64,000 nucleotides of DNA, taken from NCBI RefSeq assembly GCF_000178835.2, contig NC_015275.1, forward strand, positions 2,501,001-2,565,000. Reading direction: 5' to 3'. Under the pieces are notes generated by a model, which saw only the letters and a list, made by a program, of their open reading frames with translations, did not search any database and had not been told where the DNA came from. The translations under genes and the position numbers were made by a program. This document shows, piece by piece, positions 52,831-61,288 of the stretch; position 1 is the first letter of the stretch, and each line of letters starts with the position of its first letter. This DNA comes from Cellulosilyticum lentocellum DSM 5427. GTDB lineage: Bacteria; Bacillota; Clostridia; Lachnospirales; Cellulosilyticaceae.

Positions 52831-54048
52831 TTACTTTTGCAGCTTTTCAATATCGGCACTTCTAGAAATATTAAGTAGAAGTCCCAATGTTGCTAAAAGT
52901 ACTACTAAAGCCGTCCCTCCATAACTTACAAGTGGTAACTGCATACCTGTAGTAGGCAATGTATTCGTATTAACAGCTACATTAATAATTGCTTGAATCC
53001 CAATCATACTAGTAATCCCAATTGCCATTAAAGAACCAGAAAAATCTGGTGCCCGCATGGCTATAGCCATTCCTCGTATAACAATAACAGCATAACCTAA
53101 CATTAAGAGAAGTGCCCCCACTAACCCTAATTCTTCACAAATAACAGCAAAAATAATATCATTATAGGGTTCCGGTAAAAAGCCTAACTTTTGTACACCT
53201 GAACCTAGGCCTACTCCAAATAACCCCCCGGATCCTACTGCTAATAATGCTTGTATCGGTTGATACCCATCTTCCGTAGGATCTGTCCAAGGATCTTCCC
53301 ATACTCTAATTCTATCCAAACGATAGCCTGGTAAGATTTTATTGATAATAGGGAAATTAGGATCTTCACCTTTTGGTGTTACAGAGGCCAAGTAACGCAC
53401 ACCAAAAATCAGCCCCACACCTAATGCTATCAATAATAAATAGTATCTCACCTTGCCTGTACAAGAAAACATAATGACTGCTCCAATACCACCAATAACG
53501 AGTCCAGAGCTTAGATTTGTTCCTAATACAACTACTACACCTGTTGGAATAAGTACAAGTAACCAGCCCTTTAATATGTTAATGGGCCGATTCATATCCT
53601 TCTTATTTCTAATAATAAAGGAAGTCAGCATAAGGACAACTGCTAATTTAACAAACTCAGATGGTTGGATTTGTATACCTCCTATTTGAATCCAACGTTT
53701 TGCACCATTAGCTTCAATACCAATCACCTTTACACTAGCTGCCAAGAGAATACTTCCCCAGTAAAAAAGGCGTACTAAATTACGATTTGTACAGATATGA
53801 TAATCAAATTTAAAGCTAATCCATAACATCGCTATGATCCCTACAGCCCCTAATCCAAGCTGCTTAATAGCTAATTTAGTAGGTGCCCACCCTTTGCCTG
53901 TACAATAATTGAAGCTCGCACTATACACCATTACAACACCAAAAGCTACAATGATTAAAATAATAGCCATTAACACAAAATCTGGTGTACTTTGTTCTTG
54001 CCTTTTTCTTCTTTTAGTAAGGTTAGTTGACCTAATTGTTTCCATCAT
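52831..54048 (-). CDS. ftsW: SEDS peptidoglycan glycosyltransferase FtsW/SpoVE
   Basis: FtsW polymerises glycan strands at the septum together with a class B penicillin-binding protein (PbpB or SpoVD here). The 405-residue protein has about ten membrane helices. SEDS-family segments include GANGAKRWIQIG, IQPSEFVKLAVVLML, GYQPIQALLAVGSGGLFGVG and the TTGMQLPLVSYGGTA C-terminal signature. The ATG lies one base after the murD stop codon. In this position the Bacillus gene is spoVE, so it might act in spore cortex synthesis, division, or both; sequence alone does not decide. Confidence 0.93.
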   Translation of the reverse strand: MMETIRSTNLTKRRKRQEQSTPDFVLMAIILIIVAFGVVMVYSASFNYCTGKGWAPTKLAIKQLGLGAVGIIAMLWISFKFDYHICTNRNLVRLFYWGSILLAASVKVIGIEANGAKRWIQIGGIQIQPSEFVKLAVVLMLTSFIIRNKKDMNRPINILKGWLLVLIPTGVVVVLGTNLSSGLVIGGIGAVIMFSCTGKVRYYLLLIALGVGLIFGVRYLASVTPKGEDPNFPIINKILPGYRLDRIRVWEDPWTDPTEDGYQPIQALLAVGSGGLFGVGLGSGVQKLGFLPEPYNDIIFAVICEELGLVGALLLMLGYAVIVIRGMAIAMRAPDFSGSLMAIGITSMIGIQAIINVAVNTNTLPTTGMQLPLVSYGGTALVVLLATLGLLLNISRSADIEKLQK

Positions 54049-54049
54049 C

Positions 54050-55423
54050 TCACCCTTCCAATTGCATTACAGTTTCTTTAAAGAGCTCTCCTCTTTTTTC
54101 ATAGCTTTCAAACATATCCCAACTTGCACATGCTGGCGATAGGAGGATACATTCATTTGCCTTACTCTCATTATAAGCTGCTTTGATAGCGTCCTCCAAA
54201 GTTTCGAAAGTAGCTACCTGTGTAAAGCCTTCTTCTAGACATTCCTTTACAATTTGCTGTTTTGTTTCACCAATAATATAAACTTTCTCTACTAAACCGT
54301 TAAAGTGTTTAATCCAGTCTTTAAAACTTGTTTGTTTGTCCATTCCCCCAGCAATTAAACGAATAGGTTTGTTTAAGCTACTTAAACCTACTAGACCTGC
54401 AATAGCTGCATCTGTGTTTGTTGCTTTAGAATCATTAAAGAAATCTACACCCCTCTTTGTCAATACATATTCTGTACGGTGCTCTACACCTTTAAATGTT
54501 GTTAATACTTCTCTAATTAAATTTCCAGGTACACCAAAGGCGGCAGCCATAGCTATAGCTGCTAAAGCATTTTCTACATTATGAGTGCCCTTAATATGCA
54601 AGTCTTCTATTTTGCAAATTGCATGAGCCGTTCCATGAACATTTTCATATAAAGTGTCAGCTTGTACATACGCACCACAATCAGGTATTTCTTGAAGAGA
54701 AAAACTCATACACCTTGCTTTTACCTGTTTTTTTGCTTCTTCATAATAGTGATCTTTAGTGTTTAAAAGACTATATCCTTCCTCTGGTTGATTTTTAAAA
54801 ATATTATATTTACAAGCACAATAATTTTCCATTGTATGATGTCTATTTAAATGATCAGGTGTAATGTTAAGTAATGCGCTGATAAATGGATGGAAGGTAT
54901 CAGCTGTTTCTAGTTGAAAACTACTTACTTCTGCTACCACAATGCCATTTTCAGGTATTTGGAGCACTTCTTCACTAAAAGCCCTTCCTATGTTTCCCAC
55001 CACATAAGTAGACGGATTGTATTTCTTCATAATTTCTCCTACTAAAGTGGTTGTCGTTGTTTTACCATTTGTTCCTGTAATAGCAATAATGGGAGCCTTG
55101 CAGTACCATGAAGCAAATTCAAATTCTCCTGTAATCTTTTTTCCTAGCTGTTTAGCTAGCTGAACGACTTCAATCTCCGGAGAAATCCCTGGGCTCATCA
55201 CCACAAGGTCAAATGCTTTAACATCAGGCATTTCTCCTAATGTATACATTATTCCTTGTGATTTAAGCTCATTAATGGTTTGTTTAGCTTCTTCTTGCCA
55301 TGCTTCATAAGGTTTACCATCATAAATACAAACCGTCGCACCTTTTTGATGTGCTAACTTAGCAGCACCAATACCACTTCTGGCATTACCCACTACTAAA
55401 ACATTTTTTCCCATGATTTCCAC
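54050..55423 (-). CDS. murD: UDP-N-acetylmuramoylalanine--D-glutamate ligase MurD
   Basis: MurD adds D-Glu to UDP-MurNAc-L-Ala. The start is best placed at GTG 55423 (457 residues), 8 nt after GGGAGG; the ATG three codons later (55414) is an alternative. The N-terminal NVLVVGNARSGIGAAKLA is family-typical. The ATP loop is AITGTNGKTTTT. Then come ISALLNITPDHLNRH, GTHNVENALAAIAMA, FNDSKATNTDA and LLSPACASWDMFESYEKRG, all Mur ligase hallmarks. It lies 13 nt after mraY and is followed immediately by ftsW. Confidence 0.96.
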   Translation of the reverse strand: MEIMGKNVLVVGNARSGIGAAKLAHQKGATVCIYDGKPYEAWQEEAKQTINELKSQGIMYTLGEMPDVKAFDLVVMSPGISPEIEVVQLAKQLGKKITGEFEFASWYCKAPIIAITGTNGKTTTTTLVGEIMKKYNPSTYVVGNIGRAFSEEVLQIPENGIVVAEVSSFQLETADTFHPFISALLNITPDHLNRHHTMENYCACKYNIFKNQPEEGYSLLNTKDHYYEEAKKQVKARCMSFSLQEIPDCGAYVQADTLYENVHGTAHAICKIEDLHIKGTHNVENALAAIAMAAAFGVPGNLIREVLTTFKGVEHRTEYVLTKRGVDFFNDSKATNTDAAIAGLVGLSSLNKPIRLIAGGMDKQTSFKDWIKHFNGLVEKVYIIGETKQQIVKECLEEGFTQVATFETLEDAIKAAYNESKANECILLSPACASWDMFESYEKRGELFKETVMQLEG

Positions 55424-55436
55424 GTTACTTTCCTCC

Positions 55437-56390
55437 CTATAAGGCAATAAGCCCAATTAAACACATAATGGCAGTAATAACCGAAAAAACTGTTACAACC
55501 TTTGTCTCTGGCCATCCTCCTAATTCAAAATGATGGTGAATAGGTGCCATTCTAAATAAACGTTTTTTTGTTTTTTTGAAATATGCCACTTGTAAAATAA
55601 CCGAAATATTTTCTACTACATAAATAAATCCTACTATTAAAATAAACAACGGCATTTTCATAACAAAAGCGGTAGCAACCACAAAACCACCTAATGCAAG
55701 AGATCCTGTATCCCCCATAAATACTTTGGCAGGATAGCTATTGAATAATAAAAAGCCCAGTAAACTTCCTACTGCCGCTGCTGCAATAGGTACGACATTA
55801 CTTTGAATTCCCCATGCAATAGCTGCAAAATAAGTAGCAACTAAAACAGTTACTCCTGAAGCTAAGCCATCTAAACCATCTGTTAAATTAACTGCATTAA
55901 CTAGCCCCAGTACACCTACTACTAAAAATGGCCAATATAAAACACCCATATCCCACTCACTTCCGCCTGTGAATGGTAGAATAATGCTAGTACCTAACCC
56001 CACATAATTCGCTAGTAAATACGCAAAAATACAAGTTACAATCAATTGTCCTATAATTTTTTGCATAGCTGTTAAACCTAAAGAACGCTTTTTTACAACC
56101 TTAATATAGTCATCTATAAATCCAATAATACCAAAACCTAAAGTTACAAATAAAATAGTTTGAACCTCTTTATTATTAACAATAAATAATAAGCTTGTTA
56201 AAACAAGGCTAGCCAATATGATAATACCCCCCATTGTTGGGGTCCCTGACTTTTTAAGGTGAGAATTAGGTCCATCGGTTCTTACATTTTGCCCAAATTT
56301 TAATTTTTGTAATAATGGTATTACAAAGGGGCTCATTACAATATTTAAAAAGAATGCAATTAAAACCGCATATAATGCTTCATTTTTCAT
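55437..56390 (-). CDS. mraY: Phospho-N-acetylmuramoyl-pentapeptide transferase MraY
   Basis: MraY makes lipid I from UDP-MurNAc-pentapeptide and undecaprenyl phosphate in the membrane. The 317-residue protein has about ten membrane helices. The catalytic aspartates lie in GFIDDYIKVVKKRSLGL and in NAVNLTDGLDGLASG. The conserved HHH loop is MAPIHHHFELGGWPE near the C-terminus. It follows murF by one base and precedes murD. Confidence 0.97.
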   Translation of the reverse strand: MKNEALYAVLIAFFLNIVMSPFVIPLLQKLKFGQNVRTDGPNSHLKKSGTPTMGGIIILASLVLTSLLFIVNNKEVQTILFVTLGFGIIGFIDDYIKVVKKRSLGLTAMQKIIGQLIVTCIFAYLLANYVGLGTSIILPFTGGSEWDMGVLYWPFLVVGVLGLVNAVNLTDGLDGLASGVTVLVATYFAAIAWGIQSNVVPIAAAAVGSLLGFLLFNSYPAKVFMGDTGSLALGGFVVATAFVMKMPLFILIVGFIYVVENISVILQVAYFKKTKKRLFRMAPIHHHFELGGWPETKVVTVFSVITAIMCLIGLIAL

Positions 56391-56391
56391 C

Positions 56392-57762
56392 TCACTTCAC
56401 CTTTCTTACTGCTTCTAGCATTTCTTCAAAATGCATCCCTCTAGATGCCTTAAATAAAACGGTATCTTCTGCTTGAAGTTCCCTTTGCATTACTTCAATA
56501 AACGCTTCTTTCGTTGGATAATAAAATGTTGGTGCACCTTCTTGTTCTTTGGCACCCTTAAAAATATATTCTGCTAGAGTCCCTACTGCATAAACTCTAT
56601 CAATCCCTATTTCAGCAGCAAATGCTCCTACCTTTTTATGAAGTTCTGGGGCAAATTCCCCCATTTCAAACATATCACCTAACACTGCTATTTTTCTTCC
56701 CTTTGTATCATAATCTCTAAGTACCTTAAGGGCCGCCTCCATAGAGTCAGGACTAGCATTGTAAGTATCATCAATAACTGTTATTTGATTATCATAAGTT
56801 TCAAGATGCATACGCATTTTTGCTGGTGCATAGCTTTCTAATCCCTTTTGAATTTCAGCCTTACTTAAACCTAAATATTGGGCGACAGCAATAGCAGCCA
56901 GTGTATTATATACCATATGTTCTCCTAATGCCTTAATACGTATGTTGCACTTATACTGCGGTGTTGTCACTATTGCAGTAGTATATTCTCCTTCATTGGC
57001 AATAGCCTCTGCATAATAATCATTACTTGTATTTAAACCGTAAGTCACCTTATTAAAAGGTAATTCACCCACTGTACTTAAAAGGTCATTATCACCATTA
57101 AGTACTAATAAGCCCCCTGGCATCAAACCATCTAATATTTCAAGCTTTGCTTTTAAGATACCTTCTCTACTTCCAAGATTCTCAATATGTGAGGTTCCCA
57201 CATTAGTAATAACTGCCACTTCTGGTGCTGCTGCTAAACTTAATCGATGAATTTCGTCAAAATGATTCATGCCCATTTCGATAACCGCAGCTTCATGTGA
57301 TGCATCCATTTTAAATAAGGTAAGTGGCAAACCTATTTCATTATTGAAATTACCATCCGTCTTATGCACATGCCACTTGCCACTTAAAACAGCTGCAACC
57401 ATCTCTTTTGTACTTGTTTTTCCTACACTACCTGTAATTCCTACAACTGGTACTGTAAATTGATTTCTATAATAATGTCCTAGATCTAGTAACGCTTGTC
57501 TCGTATCCTCTACCTTAATAGTCCATAAACGGGGGTCAATCACTTTATCCTCCATAGTTAAGGTGGCAATTACTCCTTTTTCGTATACACTTTTAATAAA
57601 CTCATGTCCATCAAAGCGATCACCTTTCAGGGGTACAAATAAACCATTTGTTACCTGACTTCTTGAGTCTGTTGTAATCACCTCAATAGGTTGTTTTATT
57701 AAACCTTCTTGAATACATTTGCCTCCTACAGCTGATATAATGTCTTGTATATCTAATTTCAT
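56392..57762 (-). CDS. murF: UDP-MurNAc-tripeptide--D-Ala-D-Ala ligase MurF
   Basis: MurF joins the D-Ala-D-Ala dipeptide, completing the UDP-MurNAc-pentapeptide. The 456-residue protein shows GVTGSVGKTSTKEMVA-type Walker A (VGITGSVGKTSTKEM near 108-122), EMGMNHFDEIHRLS, ITNVGTSHIENLGS and IDDTYNASPDSMEAAL. Its ATG overlaps the end of murE by 4 nt (ATGA type), so the two ligases are translationally coupled. No ddl gene is in the window. Confidence 0.97.
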   Translation of the reverse strand: MKLDIQDIISAVGGKCIQEGLIKQPIEVITTDSRSQVTNGLFVPLKGDRFDGHEFIKSVYEKGVIATLTMEDKVIDPRLWTIKVEDTRQALLDLGHYYRNQFTVPVVGITGSVGKTSTKEMVAAVLSGKWHVHKTDGNFNNEIGLPLTLFKMDASHEAAVIEMGMNHFDEIHRLSLAAAPEVAVITNVGTSHIENLGSREGILKAKLEILDGLMPGGLLVLNGDNDLLSTVGELPFNKVTYGLNTSNDYYAEAIANEGEYTTAIVTTPQYKCNIRIKALGEHMVYNTLAAIAVAQYLGLSKAEIQKGLESYAPAKMRMHLETYDNQITVIDDTYNASPDSMEAALKVLRDYDTKGRKIAVLGDMFEMGEFAPELHKKVGAFAAEIGIDRVYAVGTLAEYIFKGAKEQEGAPTFYYPTKEAFIEVMQRELQAEDTVLFKASRGMHFEEMLEAVRKVK

Positions 57763-59210
57763 TCTATTTCCCCCTGTAGATACGCATTAACAATTTCACT
57801 ATCATCAAAGTGGATAATTCTATCTTTTAAAATTTGATAATTTTCATGACCTTTGCCTGCAATCAGTACAACATCTTCAGCTTTTGCTTCACTTAATGCC
57901 ATTTCAATAGCAGCCTTACGATCTTCAACTTTAACATAATTATCTGTTATTGCCTTAACACCTACTTCTACTTCGTCTAAGATTAGAAGCGGATCTTCAG
58001 TTCTTGGGTTATCAGAGGTAATAAAAACATGATCGGAATAAGTAGCAGCAATTTTTCCCATAATTGGCCTCTTTGTTTTATCACGATCTCCCCCACAGCC
58101 AAATACTGTGATAATATGACCTTGTGCAAATTCTTTTATAGTTGATAAAACATTTTCTAAGCCATCGGGTGTATGCGCATAATCAACTAATACACTATAA
58201 CCTTTGATAGATTTAAAAGCTTGCACCCTGCCAGGAACACCTTTTGCTATTTTTAACGTTGCAAGAATATGTGTCATTGGAATTTCTAATGCACGGGCTG
58301 CTGCAATAACTGCTAATGTATTATAAACAGTAAATTTACCTGGAATAGGCACATCAACCTTAAAGGTTCCCTGGTCACACACTAAAGTATATTCTACACC
58401 TGCAGCAGTTATTATTACATTTGTTGCTTTGTAATCTGCATCCTTGTCAATGGCATACGTTACAAGATTACATGTAGCACCTTTAATAATTTCGTTTATA
58501 TAATCACTATCTTTATTAACAATACCTGTTTCACACATAGTAAAAAGCTTTGCTTTAGCTGCAGCATAATTTTCCATCGTTTGATGAAAATCTAAATGAT
58601 CTTGAGTAAGATTCGTAAATATACCCACTTTAAAATCAGAACCTGCTACACGACTTAATGCTAAAGCATGTGAAGAAACTTCCATTAAAGTTGTGTCTAC
58701 TTGACTTTCTACCATCTTTTTAAATAAAGCTTGTAAATCTAAAGATTCAGGTGTTGTACGCTCAGCTTTTAAAATTTGACTTCCTATACGATTTTCAATC
58801 GTTCCAATAATTCCTATTTTTTTATGATAAGCTTCTAAAATCTGTCCTAATAAAAAAGTAATACTTGTTTTACCATTAGTTCCTGTTACACCTACAAGTT
58901 CAAATTGCTTTGATGGATGTCCATAGGCATTATTCGCTACTAATGCCATAGCTAGCCTTGTATCCTCCACCTTAATGATTGTAACATCTTCTTTTATCTC
59001 TACATCTTTTTGTACTAAAATAGCTTTTGCACCATTTGCAATGGCCGCCTCAATAAATTGATGGCCATCGGTTTTAAATCCCTCTATAGCAATAAATAAT
59101 CCCGCATTTGTCTTGATACGTGAATCATAAATCATATGGTCAACTTCCTGATGTTCGTTACCTTTTACACATACATAATTTAGTCCCGTTAATAGTTTAC
59201 TTAGTTCCAT
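57759..59210 (-). CDS. murE: UDP-MurNAc-L-Ala-D-Glu--meso-diaminopimelate ligase MurE
   Basis: MurE adds the third residue of the stem peptide. The 483-residue protein has ATP loop GVTGTNGKTSITFLLG, TTPESLDLQALF, EVSSHALALSRV and TNLTQDHLDFHQTMENY. The motif DNPR, in FITSDNPRTEDP, marks meso-diaminopimelate as the amino acid, so this organism's wall is DAP-type. AAGGAGGG lies 5 nt before the ATG. It follows spoVD by 62 nt; an extended -10 promoter in that gap can drive murE and the genes beyond independently of spoVD. Confidence 0.97.
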   Translation of the reverse strand: MELSKLLTGLNYVCVKGNEHQEVDHMIYDSRIKTNAGLFIAIEGFKTDGHQFIEAAIANGAKAILVQKDVEIKEDVTIIKVEDTRLAMALVANNAYGHPSKQFELVGVTGTNGKTSITFLLGQILEAYHKKIGIIGTIENRIGSQILKAERTTPESLDLQALFKKMVESQVDTTLMEVSSHALALSRVAGSDFKVGIFTNLTQDHLDFHQTMENYAAAKAKLFTMCETGIVNKDSDYINEIIKGATCNLVTYAIDKDADYKATNVIITAAGVEYTLVCDQGTFKVDVPIPGKFTVYNTLAVIAAARALEIPMTHILATLKIAKGVPGRVQAFKSIKGYSVLVDYAHTPDGLENVLSTIKEFAQGHIITVFGCGGDRDKTKRPIMGKIAATYSDHVFITSDNPRTEDPLLILDEVEVGVKAITDNYVKVEDRKAAIEMALSEAKAEDVVLIAGKGHENYQILKDRIIHFDDSEIVNAYLQGEIE

Positions 59211-59238
59211 GGTAACCCTCCTTATTCATTTCCTAGTT

Positions 59239-59247
59239 ATTATAGCA
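59239..59247 (-). promoter_or_regulatory. Extended -10 promoter before murE
   Basis: The minus strand reads TGCTATAAT: a perfect -10 with a TGn extension, about 30 nt before the murE ATG. The -35 region (TTTTTT at 17 bp) is poor, as is usual for extended -10 promoters. It would let murE-to-ftsZ be transcribed during growth even if spoVD is off. Confidence 0.6.
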
Positions 59248-59272
59248 CGACTCATTCAGATAAAAAAGTCAT

Positions 59273-61222
59273 CTAGTCTGTATAAAGAATAATTTTCGTC
59301 GTTTTGTTAATGACCTCTCCTTCTAAAGGAAATTGATTAACAATTTGACTTCCTTCTCCTTCAATTCGAATCGCAACTCCTTGCTTTTCCGCTAGGCTTT
59401 TTGCTTCTGTAACTTTTATTCCCACAAAAGAAGGTACCATTACTTTCTGAACTTCATCCAACTTCTGTTCTGTCTCTGAATAAGTTGGTTCAACCCCTAA
59501 ATAAGGAAGCGCATTAGATAAAACTTCTTTCATAACAGGTCCTGCAATAGTTCCACCATAATAAGTACCTTGGGGCTCATCAATAATCACCAGTGTCATT
59601 ACCACTGGATTTTCAGCTGGCGCAAAAGCCAGAAAAGAGGCTGTATATTTTCCCGAACCACGGGGTAATTTTTGTGAAGTAGCAGTTTTTCCCCCTATAC
59701 GATAACCAGGAATATACGCTTTCTTACCTCCTCCTTCAGAAACAACGCTCTCTAGGATCTTTTTTAGGCGCTCACTTGTTTCACTCGAGATAATTTGTTC
59801 ACCTTTAGCATATTCAAAGGTTGTCAATACTTCCCCCCTATCATTAACAATCTCTTTACCAAAATGTGGCGTTACTTTATAACCACCATTAACAGCTGCT
59901 GCACCTGCAGATAAAAGTTGCATAGGTGTAATTTGAAAAGATTGCCCAAAAGACATGGTTGCTAATTCTACAGGTCCAATATTACTTTTATTATGTAAGA
60001 TTCCTACTGCTTCCCCAGGCAAATCGATGTTTGTCTTGGATTTGAAGCCAAATTTTATCATATAGTCGTAAAATTTACTAGCACCAACACGTTCTGCCAC
60101 CTCCATAAAAACTGGATTGCATGAATTTTGAACCCCCTGCACAAAATTCTCGGCGCCGTGAGAACGTGGACTGCGCCAACATTTGATGGTTCTTCCAGCT
60201 ACTACTTTACTTCCTGAACAGTTAAATTGACTATTCTCGCTTACCACATTCTCTTCAAGTCCCATGGCTGAAGTAAAAATTTTAAAGGTAGATCCTGGTT
60301 CATAGGTATCATTAATGGTGAAGTTTCTCCACATTTGATTTAAGAATTCTTGCTTTTCTTTTGATGAGTATAAATCCCAATTATTCGCTATACCTTCATT
60401 GTTAATGGTAAAAGGTGCATTAAGGTCAAAGTCTGGTTTTGTAGCTAATGCATAAATTTCTCCATTTTGGGGATTCAACATAATAATAGCCCCTCTTTTA
60501 GCTCCTTTCATCTCCACAGCTTTTTCTATAGCTTGTTCAGCATACTCTTGCAAAGTTAAATCTAGGGTTGTTACAAGGTGATTGCCATTTTCCGGATTAA
60601 TCCTTACCTCAACTTCTTCCTCTCTTCTCTCACCTTTACCATTGGTTTCCATTAAGATTTTTCCTGGAATACCCTTCAGATAACTATCATACTTGACCTC
60701 TAACCCAATAATGCCTTGATTATCTTTTCCTACAAACCCTAATGTCTGCGAAGCTAATGTATGGTAAGGATAATAGCGTTTTGAATCTTCATCTACTTTC
60801 ACACCTGATAAATTCAGGCTACGAATTTCATCTGCCAAACTTTTTTCTACCTTTGTAGCAATACGCATGAAAGCTACTCGCTTTGTCACCTTCTTATAAA
60901 CTTCATCGTAGTCCATATTCAAATGCTCAGATAATACTTTTGCAACACGTTCTGGTTCCGTAATTTGTGCATGTACTACACCAATAGTAGCAACTGAAGC
61001 ACTTTTTGCAAGTACATTTAAATTCCGGTCATAAATATTTCCTCTAGTGGGAGTAATGGCTCTATTTCTCGTTTGCTGTTCATCTGCTAGTTCTTGAAGT
61101 TTTTTTCCTTCTATAACTTGTACATAAGCTAAGCGCACACCCATTCCTAAAAGACCTAATGTAAAGCAAAGCATTATAATCAGCATTCTTCTCTTTAAAG
61201 CAAGAGAAACATCATTTTGCAT
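59273..61222 (-). CDS. spoVD: Sporulation-specific class B penicillin-binding protein SpoVD
   Basis: SpoVD is the transpeptidase for spore cortex peptidoglycan. The 649-residue protein has a membrane helix at about 12-30, a PBP dimerisation domain, then the transpeptidase domain with STFK at 311-314 (nucleophile S311) and SCN at 367-369. The third motif reads KTA at 512-514 rather than KTG. One PASTA domain (about 594-649) ends the protein. It is the shorter, single-PASTA member of a tandem pair with pbpB, matching the Bacillus pbpB-spoVD order. AAAGGAGGAG lies 7 nt before the ATG but inside a hairpin arm; a sigma-E promoter overlaps that hairpin. Confidence 0.92.
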   Translation of the reverse strand: MQNDVSLALKRRMLIIMLCFTLGLLGMGVRLAYVQVIEGKKLQELADEQQTRNRAITPTRGNIYDRNLNVLAKSASVATIGVVHAQITEPERVAKVLSEHLNMDYDEVYKKVTKRVAFMRIATKVEKSLADEIRSLNLSGVKVDEDSKRYYPYHTLASQTLGFVGKDNQGIIGLEVKYDSYLKGIPGKILMETNGKGERREEEVEVRINPENGNHLVTTLDLTLQEYAEQAIEKAVEMKGAKRGAIIMLNPQNGEIYALATKPDFDLNAPFTINNEGIANNWDLYSSKEKQEFLNQMWRNFTINDTYEPGSTFKIFTSAMGLEENVVSENSQFNCSGSKVVAGRTIKCWRSPRSHGAENFVQGVQNSCNPVFMEVAERVGASKFYDYMIKFGFKSKTNIDLPGEAVGILHNKSNIGPVELATMSFGQSFQITPMQLLSAGAAAVNGGYKVTPHFGKEIVNDRGEVLTTFEYAKGEQIISSETSERLKKILESVVSEGGGKKAYIPGYRIGGKTATSQKLPRGSGKYTASFLAFAPAENPVVMTLVIIDEPQGTYYGGTIAGPVMKEVLSNALPYLGVEPTYSETEQKLDEVQKVMVPSFVGIKVTEAKSLAEKQGVAIRIEGEGSQIVNQFPLEGEVINKTTKIILYTD

Positions 61223-61229
61223 AGAAAAA

Positions 61230-61277
61230 CTCCTCCTTTAAAAGTTGTCTTACCTAAAGTGTATTTTAAAGGAGGAG
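61230..61277 (-). promoter_or_regulatory. Hairpin masking the spoVD ribosome site; also terminator-like
   Basis: CTCCTCCTTTAAAA (61230-61243) and TTTTAAAGGAGGAG (61264-61277) are perfect 14-bp inverted arms with a 20-nt loop. On the minus strand the second arm to be transcribed contains the spoVD ribosome site AAAGGAGGAG, directly followed by TTTTTCT and the ATG. The hairpin starts 11 nt after the pbpB stop codon. It could terminate pbpB RNA, or block spoVD translation on read-through RNA. Confidence 0.75.
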
Positions 61278-61287
61278 GCATTATGCC
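61258..61287 (-). promoter_or_regulatory. Sigma-E-type promoter of spoVD
   Basis: On the minus strand GGCATAAT (61280-61287), a 14-bp spacer and AATACACT (61258-61265) match the sigma-E pattern (GKCATATT; CATACAnT) with one mismatch in each box. The predicted start, about 7 nt on (near 61251), falls in the loop of the hairpin at 61230-61277. Confidence 0.65.
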
Positions 61288-61288
61288 A

